In this document: positions 47,935 to 58,542 of the stretch, in pieces
How positions within the stretch are numbered: the first letter of the stretch is position 1
Layout of the letters: each line of letters opens with the position of its first letter
Source: Vibrio sp. RE86
GTDB lineage: Bacteria > Pseudomonadota > Gammaproteobacteria > Enterobacterales > Vibrionaceae
Assembly: GCF_013114545.1 (NCBI RefSeq)
Contig: NZ_VTXI01000004.1
Coordinates: 1-64,000, forward strand
Direction of reading: 5' to 3'
Length of the DNA stretch: 64,000 nucleotides
Made by a program: the position numbers and the translations under genes
The notes under the pieces: model-generated
What the model was told of the DNA's origin: nothing
Databases searched by the model: none
Seen by the model: the letters and a program-made list of their open reading frames with translations, nothing else

Positions 47935-48858
47935 ATGAAAAACATTAAACACCAATTGCCTTTCTGGTTTGCGCTTGCGTTCTGCTTAACACCTATGGTC
48001 TCATCTCCGACTGCTTTGGTGATCGGTTTTTTTCTCGCCTCTTTAGGTCTGGTACCAACGCAATTTAATCTGGCCAAACTGACTAAGAAATTACTCGCTT
48101 ACTCTATCGTTGGTTTAGGTTTCGGCATTCAATTTGAACAAGCCCTATCGGTAACTTCAGATGGTATTGGGCTTATTATTGCGACTATATTTGGTACTTT
48201 GATCATTGGTTGGTGGGTAGCAAAAGGGATTGGACTGAACAAAGAGACGGGATACCTCATCTCATCAGGGACAGCCATTTGTGGTGGCAGTGCCATTGCG
48301 GCGGTTTCTCCTGCAATCAACGCAAATGATGAACAAATCGGATTGTCGCTGGCTACTGTCTTTGTCCTGAATTCTGTGGCTCTGTTTGTGTTTCCTGTGA
48401 TTGGCCATGCTCTCAACCTTGATCAGCATACTTTTGGAACATGGGCTGCAATCGCCATTCACGACACGTCATCGGTAGTGGGAGCAGCATCAGCGTATGG
48501 TGAGGAAGCACTCACGACCGCGACTACACTAAAGTTAGCCCGCGCATTATGGATTATTCCTATCGCTCTTTTTAGTGCTGTTCTATTCCGAAGTGAATCG
48601 AAGAAGATCACCATTCCTTACTTCATCTTCTTCTATTGCGCAGCGATCGCCTTCAGTGATTTTCTTCCGCAGTTTGAGCTGGTTTACCAAGGCATTTTCG
48701 ACGTTGCGAAACGCGCGTTAGTGGTGTGTCTGTTCTTGATTGGGTGTGGCATTTCAGTAGAGAAACTGAAATCAGCAGGACCTAAGCCATTAATGTTTGG
48801 TGTGTCATTGTGGATTGCAATATCAACGTCATCCCTCGCTTGGCTGACACTCGCTTAA
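47935..48858 (+). CDS. yeiH: YeiH/UPF0324 family membrane transporter
   Basis: 307-residue inner-membrane protein with about ten segments. Family motifs include [33 protein letters not shown] and [16 protein letters not shown]. The family is annotated as putative sulfate exporters, with limited experimental support. Its 3' end overlaps a convergent small gene by four bases. Confidence 0.9.
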   Translation: MKNIKHQLPFWFALAFCLTPMVSSPTALVIGFFLASLGLVPTQFNLAKLTKKLLAYSIVGLGFGIQFEQALSVTSDGIGLIIATIFGTLIIGWWVAKGIGLNKETGYLISSGTAICGGSAIAAVSPAINANDEQIGLSLATVFVLNSVALFVFPVIGHALNLDQHTFGTWAAIAIHDTSSVVGAASAYGEEALTTATTLKLARALWIIPIALFSAVLFRSESKKITIPYFIFFYCAAIAFSDFLPQFELVYQGIFDVAKRALVVCLFLIGCGISVEKLKSAGPKPLMFGVSLWIAISTSSLAWLTLA

Positions 48859-49031
48859 TTCTCTTTTAAGCCTTGTTGCAACTTTCTGCTTTTCTGGTGC
48901 TTGTAGTTAACACCAATCGCTATCACCAGTAAAAAAGCAGAAAGTTCAGCCAGTGCTCTGACTAAACCTTCACTATATATCGCCACAACGATCTGCAAAA
49001 GTACCGCTGTTACTAACGCCAGCTTTATCAT
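48855..49031 (-). CDS. Small membrane protein, 58 residues
   Basis: A complete short gene on the minus strand: ATG at 49031, stop at 48855, with GGA nine to eleven bases before the start. Sequence begins [20 protein letters not shown] and has a second hydrophobic stretch, [17 protein letters not shown], then a basic tail. Two short membrane segments are likely. It lies inside one arm of a 71-base inverted repeat that includes its start. Not recognised as a known family. Confidence 0.55.
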   Translation of the reverse strand: MIKLALVTAVLLQIVVAIYSEGLVRALAELSAFLLVIAIGVNYKHQKSRKLQQGLKEN

Positions 49032-49094
49032 TCTTATTCCAATATCCCTATACCGATAGGCTCTATTATGAAATAGGGATATAAGAATGATAAA
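49024..49094. repeat. 22-bp inverted repeat over a start codon
   Basis: The left arm (TTTATCATTCTTAT...ATCCCTAT, with six extra bases) and right arm (49073-49094) are complementary over 22 positions around a 21-base loop. On the minus-strand mRNA, the helix would pair the ATG and ribosome site of the 58-residue gene. Confidence 0.7.
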
Positions 49095-49122
49095 TTCACA
49101 TTTGGACTATGAAATTTCGAAA

Positions 49123-50502
49123 TTAACTAAGCTTGTTTCGCTGTTCAACCAGCCACTCTTTTACCGCTTTTCGAGAGACTTTAATTCCACCTTCCGTCAA
49201 CGCCTTAGGCATCTCATAGTAAGCGATTGGCCACTTGAATTTGGTCAGTTTACTCTTCAAGTTTGGTTCTATATTTTCGGTAGAGAGAGATTTAGAACAA
49301 ACAACAACAGCCACAGGTCGATGACCGTATTCTTCATCTTCAATAGGAACAACCACCGCTTGTTCTATCCCCTCTAGTTGCACTAAAGCGGATTCAACCT
49401 CTTCACAGTGAATGTTTTCCCCACCAGAGATAAACTGATTGTCGGCACGTCCAATGATGTTAAGTTCACCGTCAATCCATTCACCGAGATCTTTAGTATC
49501 AAACCACCCGTCTTGAGTAAGCGGCGTAATCACCCCTTGATTGTAGTAACCCGATGCCAACGTTTCACCAGAGATAAAGATTCGCTGATTTTCTAATCGT
49601 ACTTCCCTTTTTGGTAACACAAAACCTGCACTGTATCTCTCATCAATTTGTTTTGCCGTGACAGTTGAAGCCGCTTCTGTCATGCCATATCCAAGCCAAG
49701 TCTCTATGCCCAACTCTGATGCTTGTTGTGACAAGGCTAGAGGTACATGACTGCCCCCAAGCAAGACATGGGTTAGAGAGAGTGACGTTTTCGCATCTAA
49801 CAACCGTTTTAGCTGCGTCGGCACCAGCGAAGCATGGGTAACGCCTTGTATGTCATGTTCAAGGTGACCTGTTCCGAGCTTTAGAGTTGCCCCACTAAAT
49901 AGCCAGCGGTAGACAATCGCCAGCCCAGATACGTGATACATTGGTAGACTGAGCAGCCAGCTGTCTCCCTGCTTATAGGAAAAACGTTCCAACAACCCAG
50001 AAGCAGAGTTTAGGTGCTGCCTTGAGGTATGAACAACCGCTTTAGGGTTGCCTGTTGAGCCCGAGGTAAAGACAATTGAAGCCAATTGGTTTTGTTTGTA
50101 CTGCGAATTCGCCCCACTGACTTTTGACTCACTATACTCAATAGTATTGAACTGCCCCAAAGTTCCTTCGCTATCTTTAACCCAAATATAAGCGGTTTTA
50201 TTTCCGTATAAGGTCTTCAGCTTCGCTTTTAATTCATCAGGAGACTGAGGCATAGTCAGTGAGCAGAGGGCTCCGAGTTCTAGACAAGCTAAGTAGATAA
50301 ATAGCTGTTCAACGCTGTTTTTACCAACACAAGTGAGAAGGCTACCCTGCCCTATACCTTGTTCTTGTAAACCGCGGGCAACAGCAAATACCTGCTCTTG
50401 CAGTTGCTGCCAACTATACGTTTTTTCAGAGGTGATTAACGCGCATAAAGATGGGCTCAATTGAGCCCACTGTTGTATTGGTGACGGTTGTCGGTCTGTC
50501 AT
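49123..50502 (-). CDS. menE: o-Succinylbenzoate-CoA ligase
   Basis: Activates o-succinylbenzoate to its CoA ester in menaquinone synthesis. About 459 residues from the ATG at 50502, which overlaps the menC stop as TAATG; a TTG at 50514 also fits the frame. The AMP-binding P-loop-like motif IVFTSGSTGNPKAVVHT and the adenylation motif WLGYGMTEAAS are clear. It is the last gene of the men operon. No obvious terminator was found between it and the 58-residue gene. Confidence 0.95.
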   Translation of the reverse strand: MTDRQPSPIQQWAQLSPSLCALITSEKTYSWQQLQEQVFAVARGLQEQGIGQGSLLTCVGKNSVEQLFIYLACLELGALCSLTMPQSPDELKAKLKTLYGNKTAYIWVKDSEGTLGQFNTIEYSESKVSGANSQYKQNQLASIVFTSGSTGNPKAVVHTSRQHLNSASGLLERFSYKQGDSWLLSLPMYHVSGLAIVYRWLFSGATLKLGTGHLEHDIQGVTHASLVPTQLKRLLDAKTSLSLTHVLLGGSHVPLALSQQASELGIETWLGYGMTEAASTVTAKQIDERYSAGFVLPKREVRLENQRIFISGETLASGYYNQGVITPLTQDGWFDTKDLGEWIDGELNIIGRADNQFISGGENIHCEEVESALVQLEGIEQAVVVPIEDEEYGHRPVAVVVCSKSLSTENIEPNLKSKLTKFKWPIAYYEMPKALTEGGIKVSRKAVKEWLVEQRNKLS

Positions 50503-51488
50503 TAGGATTGCCACAATAACGCTTGTTCTGACAGTTTAGCGACGGGTAGGTCACATCCCGGCCATGCGGTTTCCAGTTGCTGCGCAAATAGACCCACGGT
50601 GTCTAAACCCGGCACTTCATCTGGAAGCTGCCAATGTGCAAAGCGAGCAAGTTGCGTTAGCGCGAGGCTTGATTCAATACTTGAGCTGATGACAGCCTTG
50701 ATTCCAAGTGCATTGGCTTTGTTGATCAATTGGATGCATTTCTCAACAGAGCCGATCAAAGTAGGTTTAATCACAATCGCCTTGGCACCGTTTAAATCTT
50801 CTAACTTGAAGTCATCTTTGCGAATCGCATGTTGAAGCGTCTCATCCCAAGCAATCGCGATACCCGTATCGATAGCAAACGAGAAGCTATCTCCCGGAAC
50901 TTTACACGGCTCTTCGATGAAAGCGATGCGGCCTCTTAAAGACGGAGCGATTTTCTTGGCAAACTGCTGCGCTTTTTCAGCGGTCCATGCTCGATTTGCA
51001 TCCAAGCGAAGTGTTAAATCTGGAATCGATTCAAGGAACAAACTGACCAACATGCCATCACGAATTGGCTCATAAAGACCCACTTTGATCTTGGCAACTT
51101 TTTGACCTGTCATTGCATTGAGCTTTGGCAACAGCTCGTCAGGATCTCCTGAACATAGAGGAGCGGCTTGATACGTTCCTTGCTCAGGCAGTTGTTTAGT
51201 CAACTCTAGCTGAGCCATTGAAAGACCGAATGCCACGGATGGGTATAGCTCGTCTAGCGCAAGTTCGTGGCCTTGAGACCAAAGCTCTAATTGCTCGACA
51301 AGCTGTGAGTAAGCGTCATCCATCGTTTCAATACTGAAACCAGGCAACGGGGCTATCTCACCGCGGCCAATATCGCCATTTTCTGACAGCTCAACAACAA
51401 AGCCTTCACGATGTTTCAACCTTTGTTCACGCAGTATCACGCCACTGTCCATCGGCAATTCATAGCGATACAGTTTGGCTGATCTCAT
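50502..51488 (-). CDS. menC: o-Succinylbenzoate synthase
   Basis: Enolase-superfamily dehydratase making o-succinylbenzoate. The ATG at 51488 (MRSAKLYRYELP) has AAGGG upstream, giving about 328 residues; the longer frame to a TTG at 51524 is unlikely. Catalytic residues visible: the K-x-K motif in AKIKVG, Asp in RLDANRAW, Glu in IEEPC, Asp in AWDET, and Lys in VIKPT. It sits after menB with a 150-base gap that contains a palindromic element. Confidence 0.95.
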   Translation of the reverse strand: MRSAKLYRYELPMDSGVILREQRLKHREGFVVELSENGDIGRGEIAPLPGFSIETMDDAYSQLVEQLELWSQGHELALDELYPSVAFGLSMAQLELTKQLPEQGTYQAAPLCSGDPDELLPKLNAMTGQKVAKIKVGLYEPIRDGMLVSLFLESIPDLTLRLDANRAWTAEKAQQFAKKIAPSLRGRIAFIEEPCKVPGDSFSFAIDTGIAIAWDETLQHAIRKDDFKLEDLNGAKAIVIKPTLIGSVEKCIQLINKANALGIKAVISSSIESSLALTQLARFAHWQLPDEVPGLDTVGLFAQQLETAWPGCDLPVAKLSEQALLWQS

Positions 51489-51543
51489 AGCATTATCCCT
51501 TTTTAATTTATCAATAATGGACAAGTTGTAGATAGGTTTCTAA

Positions 51544-51625
51544 GCCAGAATGTCGATAGCTAGGAGAAGGCGCGGAGTTTATGAACATAAATGAGCACCT
51601 TCGACAACGCTAGCGGCATTCTGGC
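51544..51625. repeat. 82-bp palindromic element between menB and menC
   Basis: Perfect 9-base ends GCCAGAATG/CATTCTGGC enclose partly complementary arms (for example TAGC/GCTA and GAAGG/CCTTC). The loop region contains TTTATG-AA-CATAAA. The element looks like a mobile palindromic repeat (MITE- or ERIC-like) rather than a terminator, since no T-run follows. Confidence 0.65.
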
Positions 51626-51643
51626 GACGAAAACTATTGCAAA

Positions 51644-52510
51644 TTAAGGGTTGCGTGGAAACTTATTGAAGTCCGGACGGCGCTTTTCGTTAAACGCATT
51701 ACGACCTTCCTGACCTTCTTCTGTCATGTAGAACATCATCGTTGCATTGCCTGCTAGCTCTTGAAGACCCGCTTGACCATCACAGTCGGCATTCAGCGCG
51801 GCTTTAAGACAACGTAGCGCCATAGGACTGTGTTGAAGCGTTTCACGACACCAGCGAACCGTTTCACGTTCTAGCTCTTCGATAGGCACAACGGTATTCA
51901 CTAATCCCATATCCAGTGCTTCTTGAGCATCATAGAAACGGCATAAGAACCAAATTTCACGCGCTTTTTTCTGGCCGACAATACGAGCCATGTAAGATGC
52001 GCCCCAACCGCCATCAAATGACCCCACTTTCGGGCCTGTTTGACCAAACTGAGCATTTTCAGCGGCAATCGTCAGGTCACACATCATATGAAGTACGTGA
52101 CCGCCGCCCACAGCCCAACCGGCTACAGATGCAATCACTGGCTTTGGACATGTACGAATTTGACGTTGGAAATCCAATACGTTTAGGTGGTGCGTACCTG
52201 AATCATCTTGGTAGCCGCCGTAGTCGCCACGGATCTTCTGGTCACCGCCTGAACAAAACGCCTTTTCGCCAAGGCCTGTCAAAATGATCACGCCTACGCC
52301 TTCGTCGTAACGTGCGTCAGCCAGTGCGTTAATCATCTCTTTAACGGTTTGTGGTCGGAAAGCATTGCGTACTTGAGGACGCGCAATAGTGATTTTCGCG
52401 ATGCCATCTGCCGATTTGTGGTACTGAATATCTTCATATTCACCGGTGCAGTCATTCCAGTTTACTGGTGCGTATAGTTCTTCTTCTGAGATACCGACTG
52501 TTTTTGCCAT
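51644..52510 (-). CDS. menB: 1,4-Dihydroxy-2-naphthoyl-CoA synthase
   Basis: Crotonase-fold enzyme closing the naphthoquinone ring. At 288 residues it is full length. It shows [55 protein letters not shown] and the C-terminal [12 protein letters not shown] of the MenB family. It is 20 bases after the menH stop, in the men operon. Confidence 0.97.
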   Translation of the reverse strand: MAKTVGISEEELYAPVNWNDCTGEYEDIQYHKSADGIAKITIARPQVRNAFRPQTVKEMINALADARYDEGVGVIILTGLGEKAFCSGGDQKIRGDYGGYQDDSGTHHLNVLDFQRQIRTCPKPVIASVAGWAVGGGHVLHMMCDLTIAAENAQFGQTGPKVGSFDGGWGASYMARIVGQKKAREIWFLCRFYDAQEALDMGLVNTVVPIEELERETVRWCRETLQHSPMALRCLKAALNADCDGQAGLQELAGNATMMFYMTEEGQEGRNAFNEKRRPDFNKFPRNP

Positions 52511-52530
52511 GGTGATTCCTGTTTGTTTAC

Positions 52531-53328
52531 TTACTGGCTCAACGTATCAAAGTGATTGATAAGCTGAGCTTTTACGATGCCCGCAAAAGCCTGTGGCTGT
52601 TCAACATGAACATTGTGCCCCGCTTTCGCGACTCGGCTAAAAGACAAACCGCTTCGTTCGGCCAACTGACTAAACTTATTGTCTTCTTCGCCACATATAT
52701 AATGGGTTTCAACGCCCGACCGCTTTAAGCCATCGAGCAAATACTCTTGTTTGGATAGCGATGTTGCTTCAAGCATCTCTGCGACCGCATGACCAAGGTT
52801 AGCACTGCGTTTAGCGATCAGTTTTTGTCTTTGCTCATGGTTTAGTGAACTAAACACGCTCTGCTGATACCAATCGCTCAACACCTGTTCAATGGGTTCA
52901 ACACGAAATCTGTGTGCCCATTGTTGGTCATTGGTCCATCGCTGTTGTTTTTGCTGATCATTTTGCAGACCAAAGTTGCCCCCTTCGACGATCAGCAGTT
53001 GGATATTCAGGGATGCAAAGTAACCCAACGCAACACCTGACATTGCTATACGGCCACCCAACGAATAGCCAACCAATACTATAGGTCGCTCTGAACAGAC
53101 TTGGGTAAGCAGAGTGTCAGATATTTGATCACAACACTGCTTAAAGTCAGAACATGCTTGAGCAACGCTCTGCCCATGACCTGCCAAATCAATCGACATA
53201 GAGGGGTATTCATCAAGCAGATCGCTTACCTGTTTCCAATCTTTGCCCGAACCAAGCAGGCCATGAAGATAAACAATCAAAGGTCGTGAAGTGTCGTTAA
53301 ATGTTTTGTTGATCTGACTATAAAGCAT
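52531..53328 (-). CDS. menH: SHCHC synthase (alpha/beta-hydrolase)
   Basis: Eliminates pyruvate from SEPHCHC to give SHCHC in menaquinone synthesis. The 265 residues have the alpha/beta-hydrolase oxyanion motif [11 protein letters not shown], the nucleophile elbow [10 protein letters not shown], and a C-terminal catalytic His in [10 protein letters not shown]. It overlaps the menD end by 11 bases. Confidence 0.93.
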   Translation of the reverse strand: MLYSQINKTFNDTSRPLIVYLHGLLGSGKDWKQVSDLLDEYPSMSIDLAGHGQSVAQACSDFKQCCDQISDTLLTQVCSERPIVLVGYSLGGRIAMSGVALGYFASLNIQLLIVEGGNFGLQNDQQKQQRWTNDQQWAHRFRVEPIEQVLSDWYQQSVFSSLNHEQRQKLIAKRSANLGHAVAEMLEATSLSKQEYLLDGLKRSGVETHYICGEEDNKFSQLAERSGLSFSRVAKAGHNVHVEQPQAFAGIVKAQLINHFDTLSQ

Positions 53329-55048
53329 GGACTTGTTGGATCAGTTCTTTGAGCTGCGCGGAAGCTTGTTCAGGTGGGGTTTGAACTTCAACAATTAACG
53401 CCCCTTCTCCCTCTAGCAGATGATGGTTAACGCGCTCTTTATATGCATCGAGCGTTTCTGGTTTACTGTAGCCAAGCTTGAATTGCTTCGCCGCAAACTC
53501 AAAGTCATAGCCATGTGGCATCTGATACAGAGATTGTTTTTGTTCTTGAGGAACAGGCAAGAGATCGAAAATCGCGCCACCATCATTGTTCGTCACCACA
53601 ATGACCACAGGCGTTGTTTGTTTCGTTAGCAGCGCCAGAGAATTGAGATCATAGAGTAATGACGTATCACCAATGAATACCACGGTTGGGGCTTGATTGG
53701 CGCTAACTACGCCGCTTGCCGTTGCAATAAGGCCATCAATCCCCGAAGCACCGCGGTTACTGTAAACCGAGTAATTATCAACGCTAGAGAACATGTCCAC
53801 TAGGCGGACAAACAGACTATTGCCTAAAAACAACTGAGAGCTGTTTGGTAAGTCATTCATACTCAAGGCTAAGCTTATCTCGCTTAATGGTGCAGAGGCA
53901 GCCAAGTGCAATTGTGCCAAGCTGGATACCTGCTCAGCTAGACCATTGAGTTCATCCCCCCAGCCAGACTGTGAGTTTAACAACGGCGGTAATGTATCTT
54001 GAGCCTGCTCAATCCAATTGCCAATGCTGGCGAGATGGTGAGTTTGCATTAAATGGGATTGGTTGTTTCTTGAGGAGCTAGCATCCACATAATGATAAGT
54101 TGCAGCTCGTTCCTCTACTTGTTTTTCTAACCAATGATTGAAGCGTTTAGAGACGATTCTAGAGCCAAACTGCAGTATGGTTTCACACTGATTTAAGCAT
54201 TGAGAAAGCGCTGAGTTTTGCAGCCAAATATCGTAGTGCGCCCAATTAGAGGTCAAGCCAGATTGAGGGTCACACAATAAAGGCCAGCCGAGCTTTTCCG
54301 CCAACGCTTTCGCTTTATGAGCCTCGACCAAACTGATACTACCTAAAACAATCACCCCTTTGCGTGTAAACAACTCTCCCGCATCTATTGGCGCAACCGC
54401 CTGCTGAACTAACTGCTTAGTGTATGGCTTACTGGTTGAGTGCCACGAACCTAACTGGTCGATATAATTTTGATAGATCGCTTTAGGCTCTTTGCTGTAC
54501 AACGGCTCAGGGAACGGGCAATTAATATGAACGGCTGAACCAGATTTCTGTTGTTCGAACATCAAGTGATCAATGGAGGTCAACAGCCATTTAAGAGGCA
54601 CATTCAAAGACGGACTAGGCAGCTCCAATGAACCAAGCACATGGTCAGAAAAAATACCTGACTGATTGATCGCTTGGTTTGCCCCGCACCCTATTAATTC
54701 AACAGGTCTATCGGCAGTGAGCACCACCAGCTTTTCCCCCGTCAACTTAGCTTCCGCAATGGCAGGCAGCAAGTTTGCAACAGCCGTACCCGAGGTCACA
54801 ATCACTGCCACTGGCTTTTGACTCGCCTTAGCTAACCCTAAAGCGAAAAAACCTAATCCGCGCTCATCGAAGTGGGTGTGCAAAATCAGCTTTGAGTTTT
54901 CGTCCGCTTCTAACGTTAATGGCGTAGAGCGCGAGCCCGGTGCAATACAGACATCATGGATACCAAAGCGACTGAGCTCTTCAAGTAAGGTCTGGCTCCA
55001 GATTCGGTTAATCACGGCTTGCTGTAAGGGTGTAGATTGGTCACTCAT
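53318..55048 (-). CDS. menD: SEPHCHC synthase
   Basis: Thiamine-diphosphate enzyme joining isochorismate and 2-oxoglutarate. 576 residues; it starts with the MenD pattern LEELSRFGIHDVCIAPGSRSTPL. The ThDP/Mg motif is near the C-terminus (VFIGDTSLLYDLNSLALL...NNDGGAIFDLLP). It begins directly after the menF stop with no spacer. Confidence 0.97.
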   Translation of the reverse strand: MSDQSTPLQQAVINRIWSQTLLEELSRFGIHDVCIAPGSRSTPLTLEADENSKLILHTHFDERGLGFFALGLAKASQKPVAVIVTSGTAVANLLPAIAEAKLTGEKLVVLTADRPVELIGCGANQAINQSGIFSDHVLGSLELPSPSLNVPLKWLLTSIDHLMFEQQKSGSAVHINCPFPEPLYSKEPKAIYQNYIDQLGSWHSTSKPYTKQLVQQAVAPIDAGELFTRKGVIVLGSISLVEAHKAKALAEKLGWPLLCDPQSGLTSNWAHYDIWLQNSALSQCLNQCETILQFGSRIVSKRFNHWLEKQVEERAATYHYVDASSSRNNQSHLMQTHHLASIGNWIEQAQDTLPPLLNSQSGWGDELNGLAEQVSSLAQLHLAASAPLSEISLALSMNDLPNSSQLFLGNSLFVRLVDMFSSVDNYSVYSNRGASGIDGLIATASGVVSANQAPTVVFIGDTSLLYDLNSLALLTKQTTPVVIVVTNNDGGAIFDLLPVPQEQKQSLYQMPHGYDFEFAAKQFKLGYSKPETLDAYKERVNHHLLEGEGALIVEVQTPPEQASAQLKELIQQVHAL

Positions 55049-56356
55049 TTAAGAAGCGACTCCTAACGGTGGATGATTGGAAATCAAAGAGAGCAAAGTC
55101 GACATTTTTTTATCTAGCTCTTGCCATTCGTGGTCAGCGACGGAGCCTGGCACAATGCCTGCACCAGCAAATAGCTGAACTTGGTCTTCAAGGACCAAGG
55201 CGCTGCGAATCGCGACACAAAATTCGGCCTTTTGGTGGCTAATAAACCCCATCGAACCTGCATACCAGCCACGCGCGAAAGGTTCATTTTCTTGAATAAA
55301 CGCCATCGACTCTTCACGAGGCAGTCCTGCTACTGCGGCGGTAGGTTGAAGCGCGCCAAGCAGTTGAACGCCATTGATACCTTTGTGCAAATGCGCATGA
55401 ATACTGCGCTTCAAATGCTGCACTTTGCGCAGACGAACAAGCCGAACATCTTGCTCAACATGCACATCATCAGAGTAAGGTACTAAGCGATCAATAATAT
55501 CATCTACGACATATTGGTTTTCATTGAGGTTCTTTGTATCACTTGCCAGCCAATTTGCCAGTTCCATGTCTTGGCTAGCATTGCTTCCACGGCCGATTGT
55601 ACCCGCCAGCGCTTCTGTGTAGAGCTCCTGCCCCTGTCGAGAGTATAAGCGTTCAGGAGTTGACCCAATAAAGCTGTGCTTTTTATCCAAAGCGAGTAAG
55701 AAGTGGAAGCTATGATGGTTGTTCAGGTAGCTTGATTTAAGCAGTTGCGCCGCACATAAGGGTCTATCAAGCGTTACTGCGCTCTTTCTGGCTAGCACCA
55801 CTTTTTTGAATTGATTATTTTCGATGCCTTGCAGCACCTTATCGACTAACTCAGTCCATTGAGATTGAACAGGCGTGTGCTCTATATGTTCGATATGAGC
55901 GGACACAGGAAGAAGCGTAGAAACCTCAAACTTTAATTTGTGCAGTGCGGCTAAGGTGCGGTGTTTTTCTGCTGTCAGGTTGACCGCCAATGACCAAGAG
56001 TCATCGAAGCGAATCAGTTCGACCTGAGGCAGAAAGAAGAAAGAAGACATACAGCGGCGATTCTTTCCAGTTTGTCCATCGAAAGATCGCCCACCCCAGA
56101 TACGCTGGTCATCAGCCAGAATGGTATAAGCCGGCGCAGGGTCAACAAAAGTATGCAGTTGACCTAGTGCAACGACTTCTTCACGCGTATCACGTGATTG
56201 CCAGTAAAACTTAGGAAATAGCGGCTGCGCCTCTAGCCAGTCTATAAACGCAAAGTCAGGTTTTTCCTCAAGAACTTGAACCAGACGGTTTACACCATCT
56301 TCCGCATCCTTTACGCGTTCAATCAGTTCAGTAACGGCTTGATGAAAGTATGACAA
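55049..56356 (-). CDS. menF: Isochorismate synthase
   Basis: Converts chorismate to isochorismate, the first committed step to menaquinone. 435 residues, with the chorismate-binding fold: KKVVLARKSAVTL, FIGSTPERLYSR, EALAGTIGRG, and the C-terminal FAGAGIVPGSVADHEW. It is the first gene of menFDHBCE. The 220 AT-rich bases between it and the divergent alaA hold both promoters. Confidence 0.96.
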   Translation of the reverse strand: MSYFHQAVTELIERVKDAEDGVNRLVQVLEEKPDFAFIDWLEAQPLFPKFYWQSRDTREEVVALGQLHTFVDPAPAYTILADDQRIWGGRSFDGQTGKNRRCMSSFFFLPQVELIRFDDSWSLAVNLTAEKHRTLAALHKLKFEVSTLLPVSAHIEHIEHTPVQSQWTELVDKVLQGIENNQFKKVVLARKSAVTLDRPLCAAQLLKSSYLNNHHSFHFLLALDKKHSFIGSTPERLYSRQGQELYTEALAGTIGRGSNASQDMELANWLASDTKNLNENQYVVDDIIDRLVPYSDDVHVEQDVRLVRLRKVQHLKRSIHAHLHKGINGVQLLGALQPTAAVAGLPREESMAFIQENEPFARGWYAGSMGFISHQKAEFCVAIRSALVLEDQVQLFAGAGIVPGSVADHEWQELDKKMSTLLSLISNHPPLGVAS

Positions 56357-56576
56357 ATCAGCCTCGTATGCATAAGGGTTATTATTCTATTTTAACTTGC
56401 TACTCTATTAATAGCCCTTACTCAAATCAAGGTTGCAATCAATGTTTTGCAAAATCCTGTGATAGCAAACGTGCTACAAGGGCTTTATTGTTGTTATCTC
56501 AGTAGATTTTTATTCTAAGTAACCTCTTTTTGAGTTACTTTAATAAAGAAATTCAATAATTTTTAGGTTTTATTCA

Positions 56577-57791
56577 ATGCAAAATATCGGGATGTCGTCA
56601 AAACTCGACAATGTCTGCTACGACATTAGGGGTCCTGTACTCAAACATGCTAAGCGCATGGAGGAAGAGGGGCATAAAATACTGAAGTTAAACATCGGTA
56701 ACCCCGCCCCATTTGGCTTCGACGCCCCAGACGAAATTTTGGTTGATGTAATTCGAAACCTTCCTACTTCACAGGGTTACTGTGATTCGAAAGGTATCTA
56801 CTCTGCACGTAAAGCCGTAGTACAACATTACCAGCGCAAAGGCATTCGTTCTTTAGATGTTGAAGATGTATACGTAGGAAACGGCGTTTCAGAGCTAATC
56901 GTAATGGCGATGCAAGCACTGCTTAACAATGGCGACGAAATGCTTGTACCAGCGCCTGATTATCCTCTTTGGACAGCCTCTGTTGCGCTCTCGGGCGGTA
57001 AAGCGGTTCACTACATTTGTGATGAAGAAGCCGACTGGTATCCAGACCTTGATGATATTAGAAGCAAAATCACGCCAAAGACTCGTGGTATTGTTCTCAT
57101 TAACCCGAACAACCCTACTGGCGCGGTTTACAGCCGAGATTACTTGCTAGAAGTGATTGAGATTGCTCGTCAGCATAAACTGATCATCTTTGCCGATGAA
57201 ATCTACGACAAAGTGCTTTACGACGGCGCTACTCATACCTCGGTGGCGACATTAACAGAAGATGTGTTGGTCGTAACGTTTAACGGCCTATCTAAGGCAT
57301 ACCGTGTATGTGGCTTTCGCGGCGGTTGGATGTTCTTAACCGGCCCGAAACACCAAGCGCAAGGCTATATAAACGGTCTGGATATGCTCTCTTCCATGCG
57401 TTTGTGTGCCAACGTTCCTATGCAGCATGCAATCCAAACAGCATTAGGCGGTTACCAAAGTATTAATGAGTTGATTCTGCCAGGTGGTCGTCTGCTTGAA
57501 CAACGAGACCGGGCTTGGGAGCTGATTAACCAGATCCCTGGAGTGTCTTGTGTGAAGCCTAAAGGGGCGATGTATCTATTCCCGAAAATTGACACCAAGA
57601 TGTACAACATCAAAGATGACCAAAAAATGGTGCTCGACTTCCTCGTTCAAGAGAAAGTGCTGCTCGTACAGGGAACTGGCTTCAACTGGCCTAAACCTGA
57701 CCACTTCCGCATTGTGACGTTGCCACACGTCGAAGACCTTGAGCTGGCGATTGGTCGTTTTGAACGCTTCTTATCGACTTACAGCCAGTAG
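56577..57791 (+). CDS. alaA: Glutamate-pyruvate (alanine) aminotransferase AlaA
   Basis: PLP transaminase making alanine from pyruvate and glutamate. 404 residues of fold-type I. It shows LKLNIGNPAPFGFDAP, NPNNPTGAVYS, the PLP lysine in FNGLSKAYRVCGFRGGW, and the substrate Arg in HFRIVTLP. In E. coli alaA is next to yfbR, as here. A terminator-like hairpin separates the two. Confidence 0.95.
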   Translation: MQNIGMSSKLDNVCYDIRGPVLKHAKRMEEEGHKILKLNIGNPAPFGFDAPDEILVDVIRNLPTSQGYCDSKGIYSARKAVVQHYQRKGIRSLDVEDVYVGNGVSELIVMAMQALLNNGDEMLVPAPDYPLWTASVALSGGKAVHYICDEEADWYPDLDDIRSKITPKTRGIVLINPNNPTGAVYSRDYLLEVIEIARQHKLIIFADEIYDKVLYDGATHTSVATLTEDVLVVTFNGLSKAYRVCGFRGGWMFLTGPKHQAQGYINGLDMLSSMRLCANVPMQHAIQTALGGYQSINELILPGGRLLEQRDRAWELINQIPGVSCVKPKGAMYLFPKIDTKMYNIKDDQKMVLDFLVQEKVLLVQGTGFNWPKPDHFRIVTLPHVEDLELAIGRFERFLSTYSQ

Positions 57792-57817
57792 TAATTAAGT
57801 CCGTTCTTTCATATGCT

Positions 57818-57846
57818 TAAAGGGTGCTCATTGAGTGCCCTTTTCT
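57818..57846 (+). terminator. Hairpin between alaA and yfbR
   Basis: AAAGGGTGCTC/GAGTGCCCTTT with a two-base central mismatch, followed by TCT. It is a weak or attenuating terminator 26 bases past alaA and just before the yfbR ribosome site. Confidence 0.6.
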
Positions 57847-57863
57847 AATTTTGGAGGAAAGTA

Positions 57864-58463
57864 ATGTCACAAGAACATCCTAGTGAAAGCCACTTCTTCG
57901 CCCACCTTGCTCGTATGAAGCTCATTCAGCGTTGGCCATTAATGCGCTCGGTTTCAACAGAAAACATCTCTGAGCACAGCCTACAGGTTGCCTTTGTCGC
58001 TCACGCCCTTGCTGTCATCAAAAACAAAAAGTTTGGCGGCGATCTCAATCCAGAAAGAATCGCGATCTTGGGTATGTACCACGATACCAGCGAAGTGTTG
58101 ACGGGTGACCTTCCAACGCCAGTCAAATACTACAACCCTGAAATTGCCAAAGAATATAAGAAGATAGAAGCGGCTGCCGAACAAAAGTTGCTCTCGATGT
58201 TGCCTGAAGAATTTCAAGAAGACTTCGCTCCATTTCTGGTATCAACAGCGGCTCATAAAGAAGATGCATCCATTGTTAAGCAAGCCGATACGATTTGCGC
58301 TTACTTAAAATGCTTAGAAGAACTCAGTGCGGGCAACCATGAATATGCACTGGCTAAAAAGCGTTTAGACGTCACTCTCAAGGAACGCAGCAGCCCAGAG
58401 ATGGATTACTTCCTTAATGTGTTTGCGCCAAGCTTTGAACTCTCTCTGGATGAAATCAGCTAA
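57864..58463 (+). CDS. yfbR: 5'-Deoxynucleotidase YfbR
   Basis: HD-domain phosphohydrolase that dephosphorylates dAMP, dGMP, dCMP and related nucleotides. 199 residues. The metal-binding pattern H...HD...D is visible in [26 protein letters not shown], and [17 protein letters not shown] precedes the ATG. Confidence 0.95.
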   Translation: MSQEHPSESHFFAHLARMKLIQRWPLMRSVSTENISEHSLQVAFVAHALAVIKNKKFGGDLNPERIAILGMYHDTSEVLTGDLPTPVKYYNPEIAKEYKKIEAAAEQKLLSMLPEEFQEDFAPFLVSTAAHKEDASIVKQADTICAYLKCLEELSAGNHEYALAKKRLDVTLKERSSPEMDYFLNVFAPSFELSLDEIS

Positions 58464-58542
58464 TTCGCGTGCTTTGCCGTCAATGCCTTGCAGTGGCATT
58501 TGTATAAGTGTACGGTAAGAAAAAAGATAAGGGAGTACACCT

